Shown: positions 1 through 6,555 of the stretch, piece after piece | Layout: each line of letters begins with the position of its first letter | Numbering within the stretch: position 1 is the first letter of the stretch | Origin: Klenkia sp. PcliD-1-E | GTDB lineage: Bacteria; Actinomycetota; Actinomycetes; Mycobacteriales; Geodermatophilaceae | Reading direction: 5' to 3' | DNA: 39,852 nucleotides | Assembly: GCF_024124375.1 (NCBI RefSeq) | Contig: NZ_JAMXRZ010000027.1 | Span: forward strand, 1-39,852 | Translations under genes and position numbers: made by a program | Notes under the pieces: generated by a model | What the model saw: only the letters and a program-made list of their open reading frames with translations | What the model was told of the DNA's origin: nothing | Database searches by the model: none

Positions 1-403
1 CGGCGGCCCGGCGCTCCCGCTGGGCGGCGGCGCGGGTCACCATCAGGTAGCCGACGACGGCGAGGTCGAGCAGCACCTGCGGGGCCCACAGCCACGAGCG
101 GTAGGCCAGCGCCCCGACCAGCGCCAGCGCCGCGAGGGCGACGATGCCGGCCAAGGTGCGACGGCGGACGGCGTGGACGTCGACGACCAGCTCACCGGTG
201 CGGTACAGCTGCTCGCGGTCGATCGCCACCCGCTCGGTGTCGGCGTGCACGACCGGGTCGACGACCCGTCGCCGACGCAGGGTGCGTCCCGTGTCGACGG
301 CACCCGCCCGGGCCGGTGCCGCGTCGCCGCGGGTGACCACCATGGGCACCAGCACGACGAACCACAGCACGACCAGAGCGGCCAGCAGAACACCCGATCC
401 CAT
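1..403 (-). CDS. sepX: Divisome membrane protein SepX/GlpR (3' end cut off by the window)
   Basis: The first 134 residues of a membrane protein read off the left edge. The start is the ATG at 403-401, giving an N-terminus MGSGVLLAALVVLWFVVLVP that forms one membrane helix. A basic, Arg-rich cytoplasmic stretch with an RRRRVVDPVVH segment follows. A second hydrophobic pair (IVALAALALVGALAY and VLLDLAVVGYLMV) lies at about residues 88-125. This topology, together with rimJ, glp and galU directly upstream, matches the SepX/GlpR family. In Corynebacterium GlpR is the membrane receptor of the gephyrin-like protein Glp, and in Streptomyces SepX supports septation. The open frame at 43-420 in another phase is a shadow: its product is a Cys/Trp/Pro-rich string. 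The gene is probably transcribed from its own promoter in the 186-bp gap before rimJ. Confidence 0.8.
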   Translation of the reverse strand, partial: MGSGVLLAALVVLWFVVLVPMVVTRGDAAPARAGAVDTGRTLRRRRVVDPVVHADTERVAIDREQLYRTGELVVDVHAVRRRTLAGIVALAALALVGALAYRSWLWAPQVLLDLAVVGYLMVTRAAAQRERRAA

Positions 404-459
404 CGCGAACCACCCCGCATCCGTCCTTGGAGCCCGAGTGCGCGACGCCGATCCCTGGC

Positions 460-495
460 GTCACACGAGTCACACGGGTCACTCGAGTCAGCACG
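460..495. repeat. Four tandem 9-bp direct repeats upstream of sepX
   Basis: Four consecutive 9-bp units, GTCACACGA, GTCACACGG, GTCACTCGA and GTCAGCACG, all begin with GTCA. They lie 57-92 bp upstream of the sepX start. The sepX -10 candidate overlaps the last unit, so most of the array would fall in the sepX 5' leader. An operator made of direct repeats on one face of the helix is possible, but no factor is identified. Confidence 0.55.
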
Positions 496-498
496 TTA
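493..498 (-). promoter_or_regulatory. Candidate -10 element of sepX
   Basis: TAACGT on the minus strand fits the actinobacterial TANNNT -10 consensus. It would start transcription near 486 with a leader of about 83 nt. No clear -35 is visible. Confidence 0.4.
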
Positions 499-534
499 GG
501 GCGCGCCGTCCCCACGTCGGGGGAGGCGCACCGG

Positions 535-587
535 GACACGACCGTGTCGTGTCGCGCGTCCACGGCGTGTCGCGCCACCGGCGTGTC
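535..587. promoter_or_regulatory. Cluster of five GACAC/GTGTC motifs upstream of sepX
   Basis: GACAC occurs at 535-539, and its reverse complement GTGTC at 544-548, 549-553, 567-571 and 583-587. GACAC is the published recognition core of WhiA, the conserved actinobacterial division and sporulation regulator. The cluster sits about 130-185 bp upstream of the sepX start and just after the rimJ stop. WhiA binding here is inference. Confidence 0.4.
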
Positions 588-589
588 GC

Positions 590-1153
590 TCAGGCGGCGG
601 AGCGGAGCAGGTGCGCGACGACCCCGCCGGGGTGGTCACCGGCGAGCAGCGCGTAACCCCGGTGGTCGCGCCAGTCGCCGTCGATGTCGAGGTACGAGCG
701 GAACAACCCCTCCTCACGGAAACCCAACCGCTCTACCAATCGGCAGCTGCGACCGTTCTCGGGACGTACGTCGGCCTGGACCCTGTGCAGCCCCGCCGGC
801 CCGAAGGCGTGGTCGCACGCCAGCGCGACCGCCAGGGAGGCGATGCCCCGCCCTGCGGCGGCCCGGTCGATCCAGTAGCCGACGTGGGTGGAGCGCAGCG
901 CGCCGCGCACCACGTTGTCCAGGGTCACCTGGCCGACCAGCCGGTCGCGGTGCCGGACGGCGAAGGGCAGGGACAGACCCGCCTGCGCCCGGCGCAGCGC
1001 CGCACGCCGCATGCCGCGGTAGACGGCCGGGGTGTGCCGCGCCGCCCAGGACGCCGGCGCGGTGGGCTCCCAGGGCGCCAGCCACGCCTCGTTCTCCAGC
1101 CGGAGCCGGGACCACTCCGCGGCGTCGGAGCGGCGCAACGGGTGCAGCAGCAC
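590..1153 (-). CDS. rimJ: RimJ-type GNAT N-acetyltransferase
   Basis: A GNAT-fold protein of the ribosomal-protein N-acetyltransferase RimJ/RimL type, expected to acetylate a protein N-terminus with acetyl-CoA. The conserved GYWIDRAAAGRGIAS acetyl-CoA loop lies at about residues 92-106, followed by HRVQADVRPENGRSCRLVERLGF and GLFRSYLDIDG. Genomic order glp-rimJ-sepX matches M. tuberculosis Rv0994-Rv0995-Rv0996. The GTG at 1153 is the first standard start codon in the frame and gives 187 aa. However, the same frame reads on upstream as HPGWPAQLAHGE, resembling the N-terminus of mycobacterial RimJ, so a non-standard start (for example CTG near 1219) just after the glp stop is plausible. The gene is co-oriented with glp and probably in its operon. 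Confidence 0.85.
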   Translation of the reverse strand: MLLHPLRRSDAAEWSRLRLENEAWLAPWEPTAPASWAARHTPAVYRGMRRAALRRAQAGLSLPFAVRHRDRLVGQVTLDNVVRGALRSTHVGYWIDRAAAGRGIASLAVALACDHAFGPAGLHRVQADVRPENGRSCRLVERLGFREEGLFRSYLDIDGDWRDHRGYALLAGDHPGGVVAHLLRSAA

Positions 1154-1220
1154 CTCGCCGTGGGCCAGCTGCGCCGGCCAGCCCGGGTGCAGCGCCGGGT
1201 CGGTCCAGAAGGAGGTCAGC

Positions 1221-2678
1221 TCAGCCGCCGAGCAGCATGGGCATGACGGTGACCAGCCCGCCGGGCGCGACCTCGGTGACGTCCTCGTCGACGACGACCA
1301 GGCAGTTGGACCGGGCCGTGCGCGCCAGCGCGGCGTCCTGCCCGTCGTCGACCGGCTCGACCACGTACCCGCCGTCGGGGTGCCGCATGACCTGGCCGTG
1401 CAGGTACTGCCGGTACCCCAGGGGGGACAGCAGCTGCTGGGCCGACACGGCCTGCACGGTACGGCGGAACAGCTGCCGCTTGCCGAGCATCAGCCGGATG
1501 GCCGGGCGGACGAACACCTCGAAGGCGACCAGCGCGGCCGCCGGCTCGCCGGGGACGCAGATGACGGGGACGCCGTCGCGGCCCAGCCGGCCGAAGGCCT
1601 GCACCGGCCCGGGGTGCATCGCGACCTGGGCGAAGGTGACCTCGCCCAGCTGGGCGAGGGCCTCCTGCACCAGGTCGAACCCGCCGCCGGCGAAGGTCCC
1701 GGAGATCAGCACGACGTCGCTGCGCAGCAACTGGCTCTCCAGCAGCTCGACCAGCTTGCGCCGGTCGCGGGGCAGGATGCCGCCGCGGTAGGCCTCGGCA
1801 CCGGCGTCGCGGGCGGCGGCCGCCAGCGCGTAGCTGTTGACGTCGACGACCTGCCCCGGGCCGGGCTGGGTGCCGACGTCGACCAGCTCGCTGCCGGCGC
1901 ACAGCACGGTCACCCGGGGGCGGGGGTGCACCAGCACGCGGTCGCGGCCGACCGCGGCCAGCAGGCTGATCTGCGCCGGGCCGATGGGGGTGTTCGGGGA
2001 GACCGCGGTGTCGCCGACGGCGACGTCCTCGCCGGTGCGCCGGACGTAGGTGCCCGGGGCGAGTTCGGCGTGCACGCCCACGTGCGCGGCCCCGCCGTCG
2101 GTCCAGACCGTGGGGACGACGACGTCGGCGCCGGTGGGCAGCATCGCGCCGGCGGCGACCTTGTGCGCCAGGCCCGGGCCGATGGCCGAGGGCTCGGCGG
2201 GCCCGGCCAGGCTCTCCCCCACCACGGCCAGGCCGACCGGGTCCTCGGGGCTGGCGCCGGCGGTGTCGACCGAGCGGGCGGCGTATCCGTCGAGGGCGGC
2301 CTGCTCGAAGGCGGGCAGGTCGCGGGTGCTGACCACGTGCTCGGCGCAGAGCAGGCCCTGCGCGTCGAGGACGGCGAGCTGGATGGGGTCGGGCGTGGGC
2401 GCGGCGGCCAGGATGAGGTCCAGGTGCTGCTCGACGGTGCGGACCACCGGCTCGGCGACGGCCCAGCTGTCGGTGCGCGGCTCGGCGGCGTCCACCCCGG
2501 GCAGCTGGTCGCGGTCGACCTGCACGGTGGCGTGCGTGCCGCCGATCGCCTGCGTGCCCGCGACGGCGGCCCCCGACCCGGTCGCGGTGCCGGTCGCGAG
2601 GTCGAGCTGGGTGGTCTCCCGGGCACCCCGGAACCAGCCCCGCGTCCTGTCCTCGGTCAACCCCGCCACCGTCACCAC
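1221..2678 (-). CDS. glp: Gephyrin-like molybdotransferase homologue Glp (MoeA family)
   Basis: A MoeA/gephyrin-family protein. MoeA inserts molybdate into molybdopterin, but the actinobacterial Glp paralogue also acts in the divisome by binding FtsZ and the membrane receptor GlpR. The neighbourhood (galU, rimJ, sepX/glpR) identifies it as Glp rather than a dedicated cofactor enzyme. The domain begins near residue 78 (VVRTVEQHLD) after a longer than usual N-terminal extension. The family sites are present but altered: FEQAALDGYA (about 124-133) for FDNSAMDGYA, CAGSEL (260-265) for xTGDEL, SGTFAGGGFD (326-335) for SGGxSxGxxD, and VPGEPAA (375-381) for xPGNPVS. Catalysis may therefore be lost. 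The start is uncertain. I prefer GTG 2678 (485 aa), since the frame up to ATG 2783 would overlap galU and adds only an Arg-rich shadow-like leader. Confidence 0.85.
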   Translation of the reverse strand: MVTVAGLTEDRTRGWFRGARETTQLDLATGTATGSGAAVAGTQAIGGTHATVQVDRDQLPGVDAAEPRTDSWAVAEPVVRTVEQHLDLILAAAPTPDPIQLAVLDAQGLLCAEHVVSTRDLPAFEQAALDGYAARSVDTAGASPEDPVGLAVVGESLAGPAEPSAIGPGLAHKVAAGAMLPTGADVVVPTVWTDGGAAHVGVHAELAPGTYVRRTGEDVAVGDTAVSPNTPIGPAQISLLAAVGRDRVLVHPRPRVTVLCAGSELVDVGTQPGPGQVVDVNSYALAAAARDAGAEAYRGGILPRDRRKLVELLESQLLRSDVVLISGTFAGGGFDLVQEALAQLGEVTFAQVAMHPGPVQAFGRLGRDGVPVICVPGEPAAALVAFEVFVRPAIRLMLGKRQLFRRTVQAVSAQQLLSPLGYRQYLHGQVMRHPDGGYVVEPVDDGQDAALARTARSNCLVVVDEDVTEVAPGGLVTVMPMLLGG

Positions 2679-2748
2679 CGCCGTCCCGGTCCTCGGACGA
2701 CCCGGATCGGGCGCCCGACCAGGAATGGTGCCCGCTCGGGGGCGCCGG

Positions 2749-3687
2749 TCAGGCCTGCGACGCGCCCTCCGGCGGAAGGTCACCGACGAAACTGCGCAGC
2801 CACGGCCGCAACGCGGGGCCCAGGTCCTCGCGCTCGACGGCCAGCCGGACGACGGCCTTGAGGTAGTCGAGCTTGTCGCCGGTGTCGTAGCGGCGGCCGG
2901 AGAAGACCACGCCGTGCACCGGGACGCCCTGCTCCAGCAGCGCCAGGATGGCGTCGGTCAGCTGGATCTCCCCGCCGCGGCCGGGCGGGGTGCTCCGGAT
3001 GGCCTCGAAGATCTCCGGCGCCAGCACGTACCGGCCGATGATGGCCAGGCTGGAGGGCGCCTCCTCCTTCTTCGGCTTCTCGACCATGCCGGTGATCGCC
3101 ACGACGGTGTCGCCCTCGCCGGCGCCGTTCTGCGGGGCGTCCTCGACCGCGACGCAGCCGTACTTGTCGATGTTCTCCGCACCGACGTCGAGCAGCGCGA
3201 CGACGCACCCGCCGTGCTCGGCCTGCACGGCGAGCATCTGCTCGAGCAGCAGGTCACGGGCGTCGATGAGGTCGTCGCCGAGCAGGACGGCGAAGGGCTC
3301 GTCGCCGACGAAGGAGGCCGCCTGCAGCACCGCGTGGCCCAGGCCCTTGGCCTCGCCCTGCCGGACGAAGTGCACCTGGGCGACGTCGGTGGACTTGGCG
3401 ACGGCGTCGATGCGCGCCTGGTCGCCCTTCTTCTCCAGCGCCGCCTCGAGCTCGGGGGTGCGGTCGAAGAAGTCCTCGATGGCGGCCTTGCCGCGGCCGG
3501 TGACCATGAGCACCTCGGCCAGCCCCGCCCGGGCGGACTCCTCGACGATGTACTGCAGCGCCGGCCGGTCGACCACCGGCAGCAGCTCCTTGGGCACCGC
3601 CTTGGTGGCGGGCAGGAAGCGCGTGCCCATCCCGGCGACGGGGATGACGGCCTTGCGCGCGGGACGGCGGTTCGTCGGGCTCGGCAT
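2749..3687 (-). CDS. galU: UTP-glucose-1-phosphate uridylyltransferase
   Basis: Makes UDP-glucose from UTP and glucose-1-phosphate for cell-wall glycans, trehalose and glycogen. At 312 aa it has the usual family length. The nucleotidyltransferase signature GMGTRFLPATKAVPKELLPV is at about residues 19-38, followed by LQYIVEESARAGL, FVRQGEAKGLGHAVL, AVLLGDDLID and a C-terminal SGRRYDTGDKLDYLKA substrate site. The start is ATG 3687. TAGGGT lies exactly 7 nt upstream, suggesting a leaderless mRNA. The frame runs open further upstream to 4326, but that part is antisense to fthC and is a shadow. It lies first in a galU-glp-rimJ minus-strand unit and is divergent from fthC. Confidence 0.96.
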   Translation of the reverse strand: MPSPTNRRPARKAVIPVAGMGTRFLPATKAVPKELLPVVDRPALQYIVEESARAGLAEVLMVTGRGKAAIEDFFDRTPELEAALEKKGDQARIDAVAKSTDVAQVHFVRQGEAKGLGHAVLQAASFVGDEPFAVLLGDDLIDARDLLLEQMLAVQAEHGGCVVALLDVGAENIDKYGCVAVEDAPQNGAGEGDTVVAITGMVEKPKKEEAPSSLAIIGRYVLAPEIFEAIRSTPPGRGGEIQLTDAILALLEQGVPVHGVVFSGRRYDTGDKLDYLKAVVRLAVEREDLGPALRPWLRSFVGDLPPEGASQA

Positions 3688-3694
3688 GGCGAGG

Positions 3695-3708
3695 ACCCTA
3701 GCTAGCCT
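3695..3708. promoter_or_regulatory. Back-to-back leaderless promoters of galU and fthC
   Basis: The two start codons are 27 bp apart. On the minus strand TAGGGT (3700-3695) is 7 nt before the galU ATG. On the plus strand TAGCCT (3703-3708) is 6 nt before the fthC GTG. Only two bases (3701-3702) separate the hexamers, so the two holoenzyme sites overlap and should compete. There is no room for ribosome-binding sites. Confidence 0.6.
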
Positions 3709-3714
3709 GCCCCC

Positions 3715-4296
3715 GTGGCCGACTCCCCCCAGGTGGTGAGCGCGAAGGTGGCCCTGCGCGGACGGCTGCTGGCCGCCCGCGCCGCGCGCTCCCCCGCCGA
3801 CCGGACGGCGGCCGCGCGGGCGGTGGTCGCGCACCTGCGGCCGCACCTGCGCGGCGCGGTGGCCGGCTACGTGCCGACCGCCGAGGAGCCCGGGCACGGC
3901 GCACTGGTGGACGCGCTCGGACGGGAGGCGCTGCTGCCGGTGGTCCCGCCGTCGGGGCGGGTGCTGGCGTGGGCCCGGGGTACGGAGCTGGCCCCGGGCC
4001 GGTTCGGGTTGCTGGAGCCGGTGGGGACCCGGCTGCCCCCGGGGACGCTGGCCGAGGCCGCGGTGGTCGTCGTCCCGGCGCTCGCGGTCGGCCTCGACGG
4101 CGGCCGGCTGGGCCGCGGCGCCGGCTTCTACGACCGGGCGCTGGCCCACGCCGCGCCCGACGCCGTCCTGGTGGGCGTGGTGTTCGACGAGGAGCTGCTG
4201 CCGTCGGTGCCGGTGGACGACCACGACGTCCGCCTGCACGCGGTCGTCACCCCGTCGGCCGGCTGGCGCGACCTGGGGGTGGCCCGACGTCCCTGA
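3715..4296 (+). CDS. fthC: 5-formyltetrahydrofolate cyclo-ligase
   Basis: Converts 5-formyl-THF to 5,10-methenyl-THF using ATP (MTHFS/YgfA family). The 193-aa protein has the N-terminal basic helix (KVALRGRLLAARAARSPADR) and the diagnostic C-terminal loop GRLGRGAGFYDRAL at about residues 126-139, with VPVDDHDVRLHAVVTP after it. The start is the GTG at 3715, supported by the -10 six nt upstream; the reading frame begins there as VADSPQVVSAKVALR. Its neighbour order (galU divergent) matches M. tuberculosis Rv0992c-Rv0993. There the next gene outward is the fmdB-like Rv0991c, which here lies about 6.4 kb away. Confidence 0.93.
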   Translation: MADSPQVVSAKVALRGRLLAARAARSPADRTAAARAVVAHLRPHLRGAVAGYVPTAEEPGHGALVDALGREALLPVVPPSGRVLAWARGTELAPGRFGLLEPVGTRLPPGTLAEAAVVVVPALAVGLDGGRLGRGAGFYDRALAHAAPDAVLVGVVFDEELLPSVPVDDHDVRLHAVVTPSAGWRDLGVARRP

Positions 4297-4357
4297 CGGT
4301 CGCCGGCCGTTGCCCCAGTCGGCCACCGTGCAGGGCGTCCGGCCACCCCGACGGACA

Positions 4358-4378
4358 GGGTGGGATCACTTCCCACCC
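4358..4378. terminator. Perfect 8-bp hairpin between convergent genes
   Basis: GGGTGGGA (4358-4365), a 5-nt loop, and TCCCACCC (4371-4378) form a perfect stem just before the stop of the GntR gene and 61 bp after fthC. There is no T-run. This is typical of high-GC terminators, and it could serve both convergent genes. Confidence 0.55.
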
Positions 4379-4379
4379 C

Positions 4380-5066
4380 TCAGCCGCCGCCGAGGAGGGG
4401 GACGTCGGAGACCAGGTGGATGTGCGCGGCCATCGCGGCGGCCGCGGCGTCGGGGTCCCCGGCCCGGATGGCCTCGGCGATCGCGCGGTGGCCCTCCAGC
4501 GAGCGGTGCGGCCGGCCCTCCTGGGACAGCGACTCGATGCGGGAGTCCCGGATGCGGTCGGCGATCTCGGCCATGAACCGGGCGAGCAGCGGCGAGTGCC
4601 CGGCGGCGGTCACCGCGGCGTGGAACTCCTCGTCGCCGGCCACCCCGCGGCCACCCCGCTCGACGTCGGCGGCCATGCCGGCCAGCGCCGCGTCGATCGC
4701 GGCCAGGTCGTCGTCGGTGCGCCGGTGCGCGGCGAGCGCGGCCAGCCGCACCTCCAGCGCCTCGCGCGCCTCGATGACCGCGCCCAGGTCCTCGCGGCGG
4801 GCGTCGAGGGCGGCGAGCACGGAGTCCGGCCGCGGCGCGGTGAGCAGGACGGTGCCGTCCCCGTGCCGGACGGCGACCACCCCGGTCACCTCCAGCGCGA
4901 CCAGCGCCTGGGCCAGCGTCGCCCGGCTGACCCCCAGCGACGCGGCCAGCTCGCGCTCGGCCGGCAGCCGGTCGCCAGGGCCCAGCCCCGAGGACGCCGC
5001 CCAGGTGAGCAGCTGGTGCACCACCTGCTCGTAGAGCCGGTTGCGGCGCAGCGGACCCGGACCCAC
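4380..5066 (-). CDS. FadR-type GntR transcriptional regulator
   Basis: A 228-aa regulator with an N-terminal GntR winged helix (NRLYEQVVHQLLTWAAS, then GDRLPAERELAASLGVSRAT at about residues 30-49) and a C-terminal all-helical FCD ligand domain. The latter carries the AREALEVRLAALAA, HAAVTAAGHSPLLARFMAEI and EGHRAIAEAIRAGDPDAAAAAM motifs whose His/Asp residues usually bind a metal and a carboxylate. GTG 5066 is chosen because GAGGAG (5078-5073) sits 6 nt upstream; the longer frame to 5417 is unsupported. The gene is divergent from the matC-caiB-accD3 operon, which it presumably controls, sensing the transported acid or its CoA ester. MatR of malonate systems belongs to the same GntR superfamily. 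The ligand is inferred. Confidence 0.9.
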   Translation of the reverse strand: MGPGPLRRNRLYEQVVHQLLTWAASSGLGPGDRLPAERELAASLGVSRATLAQALVALEVTGVVAVRHGDGTVLLTAPRPDSVLAALDARREDLGAVIEAREALEVRLAALAAHRRTDDDLAAIDAALAGMAADVERGGRGVAGDEEFHAAVTAAGHSPLLARFMAEIADRIRDSRIESLSQEGRPHRSLEGHRAIAEAIRAGDPDAAAAAMAAHIHLVSDVPLLGGG

Positions 5067-5101
5067 CGGCACCTCCTCGACAGGACGTCGTGACGGGTGC
5101 C

Positions 5102-5107
5102 ACACTA
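5102..5107 (-). promoter_or_regulatory. Candidate -10 of the GntR gene
   Basis: TAGTGT on the minus strand (ACACTA on plus), about 36 nt upstream of the GTG at 5066, leaves a leader of roughly 30 nt containing the GAGGAG ribosome site. It abuts the palindrome at 5114-5138. Confidence 0.4.
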
Positions 5108-5113
5108 GCCCGC

Positions 5114-5138
5114 GGCTCACTGGCCTAGCCACTGAGCC
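5114..5138. promoter_or_regulatory. 25-bp near-perfect palindrome, likely GntR operator
   Basis: Arms GGCTCACTGGC (5114-5124) and GCCACTGAGCC (5128-5138) around a CTA centre match at 10 of 11 positions. It lies in the 160-bp gap between the divergent GntR gene and matC, immediately upstream of the regulator's -10. Short palindromes in this position are typical FadR-family operators. Confidence 0.55.
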
Positions 5139-5140
5139 AG

Positions 5141-5156
5141 CGGCACCGAGGTGCCG
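5141..5156. promoter_or_regulatory. Second palindrome in the GntR-matC gap
   Basis: CGGCACC-GA-GGTGCCG is a perfect 7-bp inverted repeat, starting 2 bp after the larger palindrome and 71 bp before the matC start. It could be a second regulator site or part of the matC promoter. I see no convincing -10 for matC. Confidence 0.4.
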
Positions 5157-5226
5157 CCCGAGACCGGTACGAGCACGATCCGAGCACAGCCGGCCCACAG
5201 CCGGCCCCGACGACGTGGGGGAGACC

Positions 5227-6540
5227 GTGTCACCCGAGATCATCTCGATCCTGGCGCTGGTGGCGATCTTCGCGATCGCCACCTTCCTGCCCATCAACAT
5301 GGGCGCGCTGGCCTTCGTGGCCGCCTTCCTCGTCGGCACCCTCGCCGTCGGGATGACCACCGACGACATCCTCGCCGGCTTCCCCGGCGAGCTGGTGCTG
5401 ACGCTGATCGGCGTCACCTACCTGTTCGCCATCGCGCAGAACAACGGCACCGTCGACCTGCTGGTGCGCGGTGCGGTCCGGCTCGTGGCCGGCCGCGTGG
5501 CGCTCATCCCCTGGATCATGTTCGCCGTCACCGGCGTGCTCACCGCCATCGGCGCTCTCGGCCCGGCGGCGGTGGCGATCATCGCGCCGATCGCGCTCGG
5601 CTTCGCCGCCCGGTACCGGATCAGCCCGCTGCTGATGGGCATGATGGTCATCCACGGCGCCCAGGCCGGCGGGTTCTCCCCCATCAGCGTCTACGGCGTG
5701 ACGGTCAACAGCATCGTGGCCGCCAACGACCTGCCGGGCAGCCCGCTCGCGGTCTTCCTCGGCAGCCTGTTCTTCAACCTGGCCATCGGCGTCGTGCTCT
5801 TCCTGGTCCTGGGCGGCCGCGGGCTGGCCGGCCGACGGGTGGGCGACGAGCCCGAGGTCGTCCCCGACGGCGACACCGACGCCGAGGTCAGCGGGCACGG
5901 CACCGGCGCGGGCTCCACCGTGGACGTCGAGGAGCGCACCGGGGTCACCGCCGAGCAAGTGCTCACCCTGGTGGGCCTCGCCGTCCTCGTCGTCCTGGCG
6001 CTGGTGTTCGACCTGGACATCGGCTTCGTCTCGATCACCATCGCCACCGTGCTGGCGCTGTTCTCCGCCGCCCGGCACAAGGGCGCGGTCATGCAGATCA
6101 GCTGGTCCACCGTGCTGCTCATCGCCGGCGTGCTCAGCTACGTGTTCGTGCTGCAGGAGGCCGGCACCATCGACTACGTCGGCGAGGGCGTGACCGCGAT
6201 CGGCATCCCGCTGGTCGTCGCGCTGCTGCTGGCCTACATCGGCGGCATCGTGTCGGCCTTCGCCAGCTCCACGGCGATCATCGGCGTCGCCATCTCCCTC
6301 GCCGTGCCGTTCCTGCTCGCCGGCGAGATCGGGGCGGTGGGCGTCGTCGTGGCGCTCTCGGTCGCCTCGACCATCGTCGACGTCAGCCCGTTCTCCACCA
6401 ACGGCGCCCTGGTGCTCGCCAACGCCCAGGACGTCGACCGCGACCGCTTCTACAAGCAGATCCTCGGCTACTCCGGCATCGTCGTGCTGGTCGGTCCGCT
6501 CCTGGCCTGGCTGGTCTTCGTCGTCCCCGGGTGGCTCTAG
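5227..6540 (+). CDS. MatC/SLC13-like dicarboxylate transporter
   Basis: A 437-aa polytopic inner-membrane protein with roughly a dozen hydrophobic helices in two halves. They are separated by a hydrophilic, Asp/Glu-rich loop at about residues 200-238. The N-terminal half (PEIISILALVAIFAIATFLP, later FPGELVLTLIGVTYLFAIAQ) resembles the MatC N-terminal domain of dicarboxylate/malonate carriers. The repeated Ala/Gly/Ser-rich re-entrant segments (GALGPAAVAIIAPIAL; IVSAFASSTAIIGVAISLAV; STIVDVSPFSTNGALVLANA) are typical of ion-transporter-superfamily permeases. The start is GTG 5227, preceded by GGGGGAG. It is the first gene of a plus-strand operon followed by a CoA-transferase and a carboxyltransferase, which points to uptake of a small dicarboxylate. 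Malonate is the favoured but unproven substrate. Confidence 0.85.
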   Translation: MSPEIISILALVAIFAIATFLPINMGALAFVAAFLVGTLAVGMTTDDILAGFPGELVLTLIGVTYLFAIAQNNGTVDLLVRGAVRLVAGRVALIPWIMFAVTGVLTAIGALGPAAVAIIAPIALGFAARYRISPLLMGMMVIHGAQAGGFSPISVYGVTVNSIVAANDLPGSPLAVFLGSLFFNLAIGVVLFLVLGGRGLAGRRVGDEPEVVPDGDTDAEVSGHGTGAGSTVDVEERTGVTAEQVLTLVGLAVLVVLALVFDLDIGFVSITIATVLALFSAARHKGAVMQISWSTVLLIAGVLSYVFVLQEAGTIDYVGEGVTAIGIPLVVALLLAYIGGIVSAFASSTAIIGVAISLAVPFLLAGEIGAVGVVVALSVASTIVDVSPFSTNGALVLANAQDVDRDRFYKQILGYSGIVVLVGPLLAWLVFVVPGWL

Positions 6541-6555
6541 ATGACCGGAGGAACC

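Noticed and set aside
43-420. 125-aa minus frame MRGGSRWDRVFCWPLW...
   Set aside because: The neighbouring phase starting at ATG 403 encodes a coherent SepX/GlpR membrane protein. This phase is Cys/Trp/Ser-rich noise.
427-1791. 454-aa open frame on plus across rimJ and glp
   Set aside because: An Arg/Ser/Thr/Pro-rich antisense shadow. Its VTRVTRVTRV stretch simply reflects the 9-bp repeats at 460-495.
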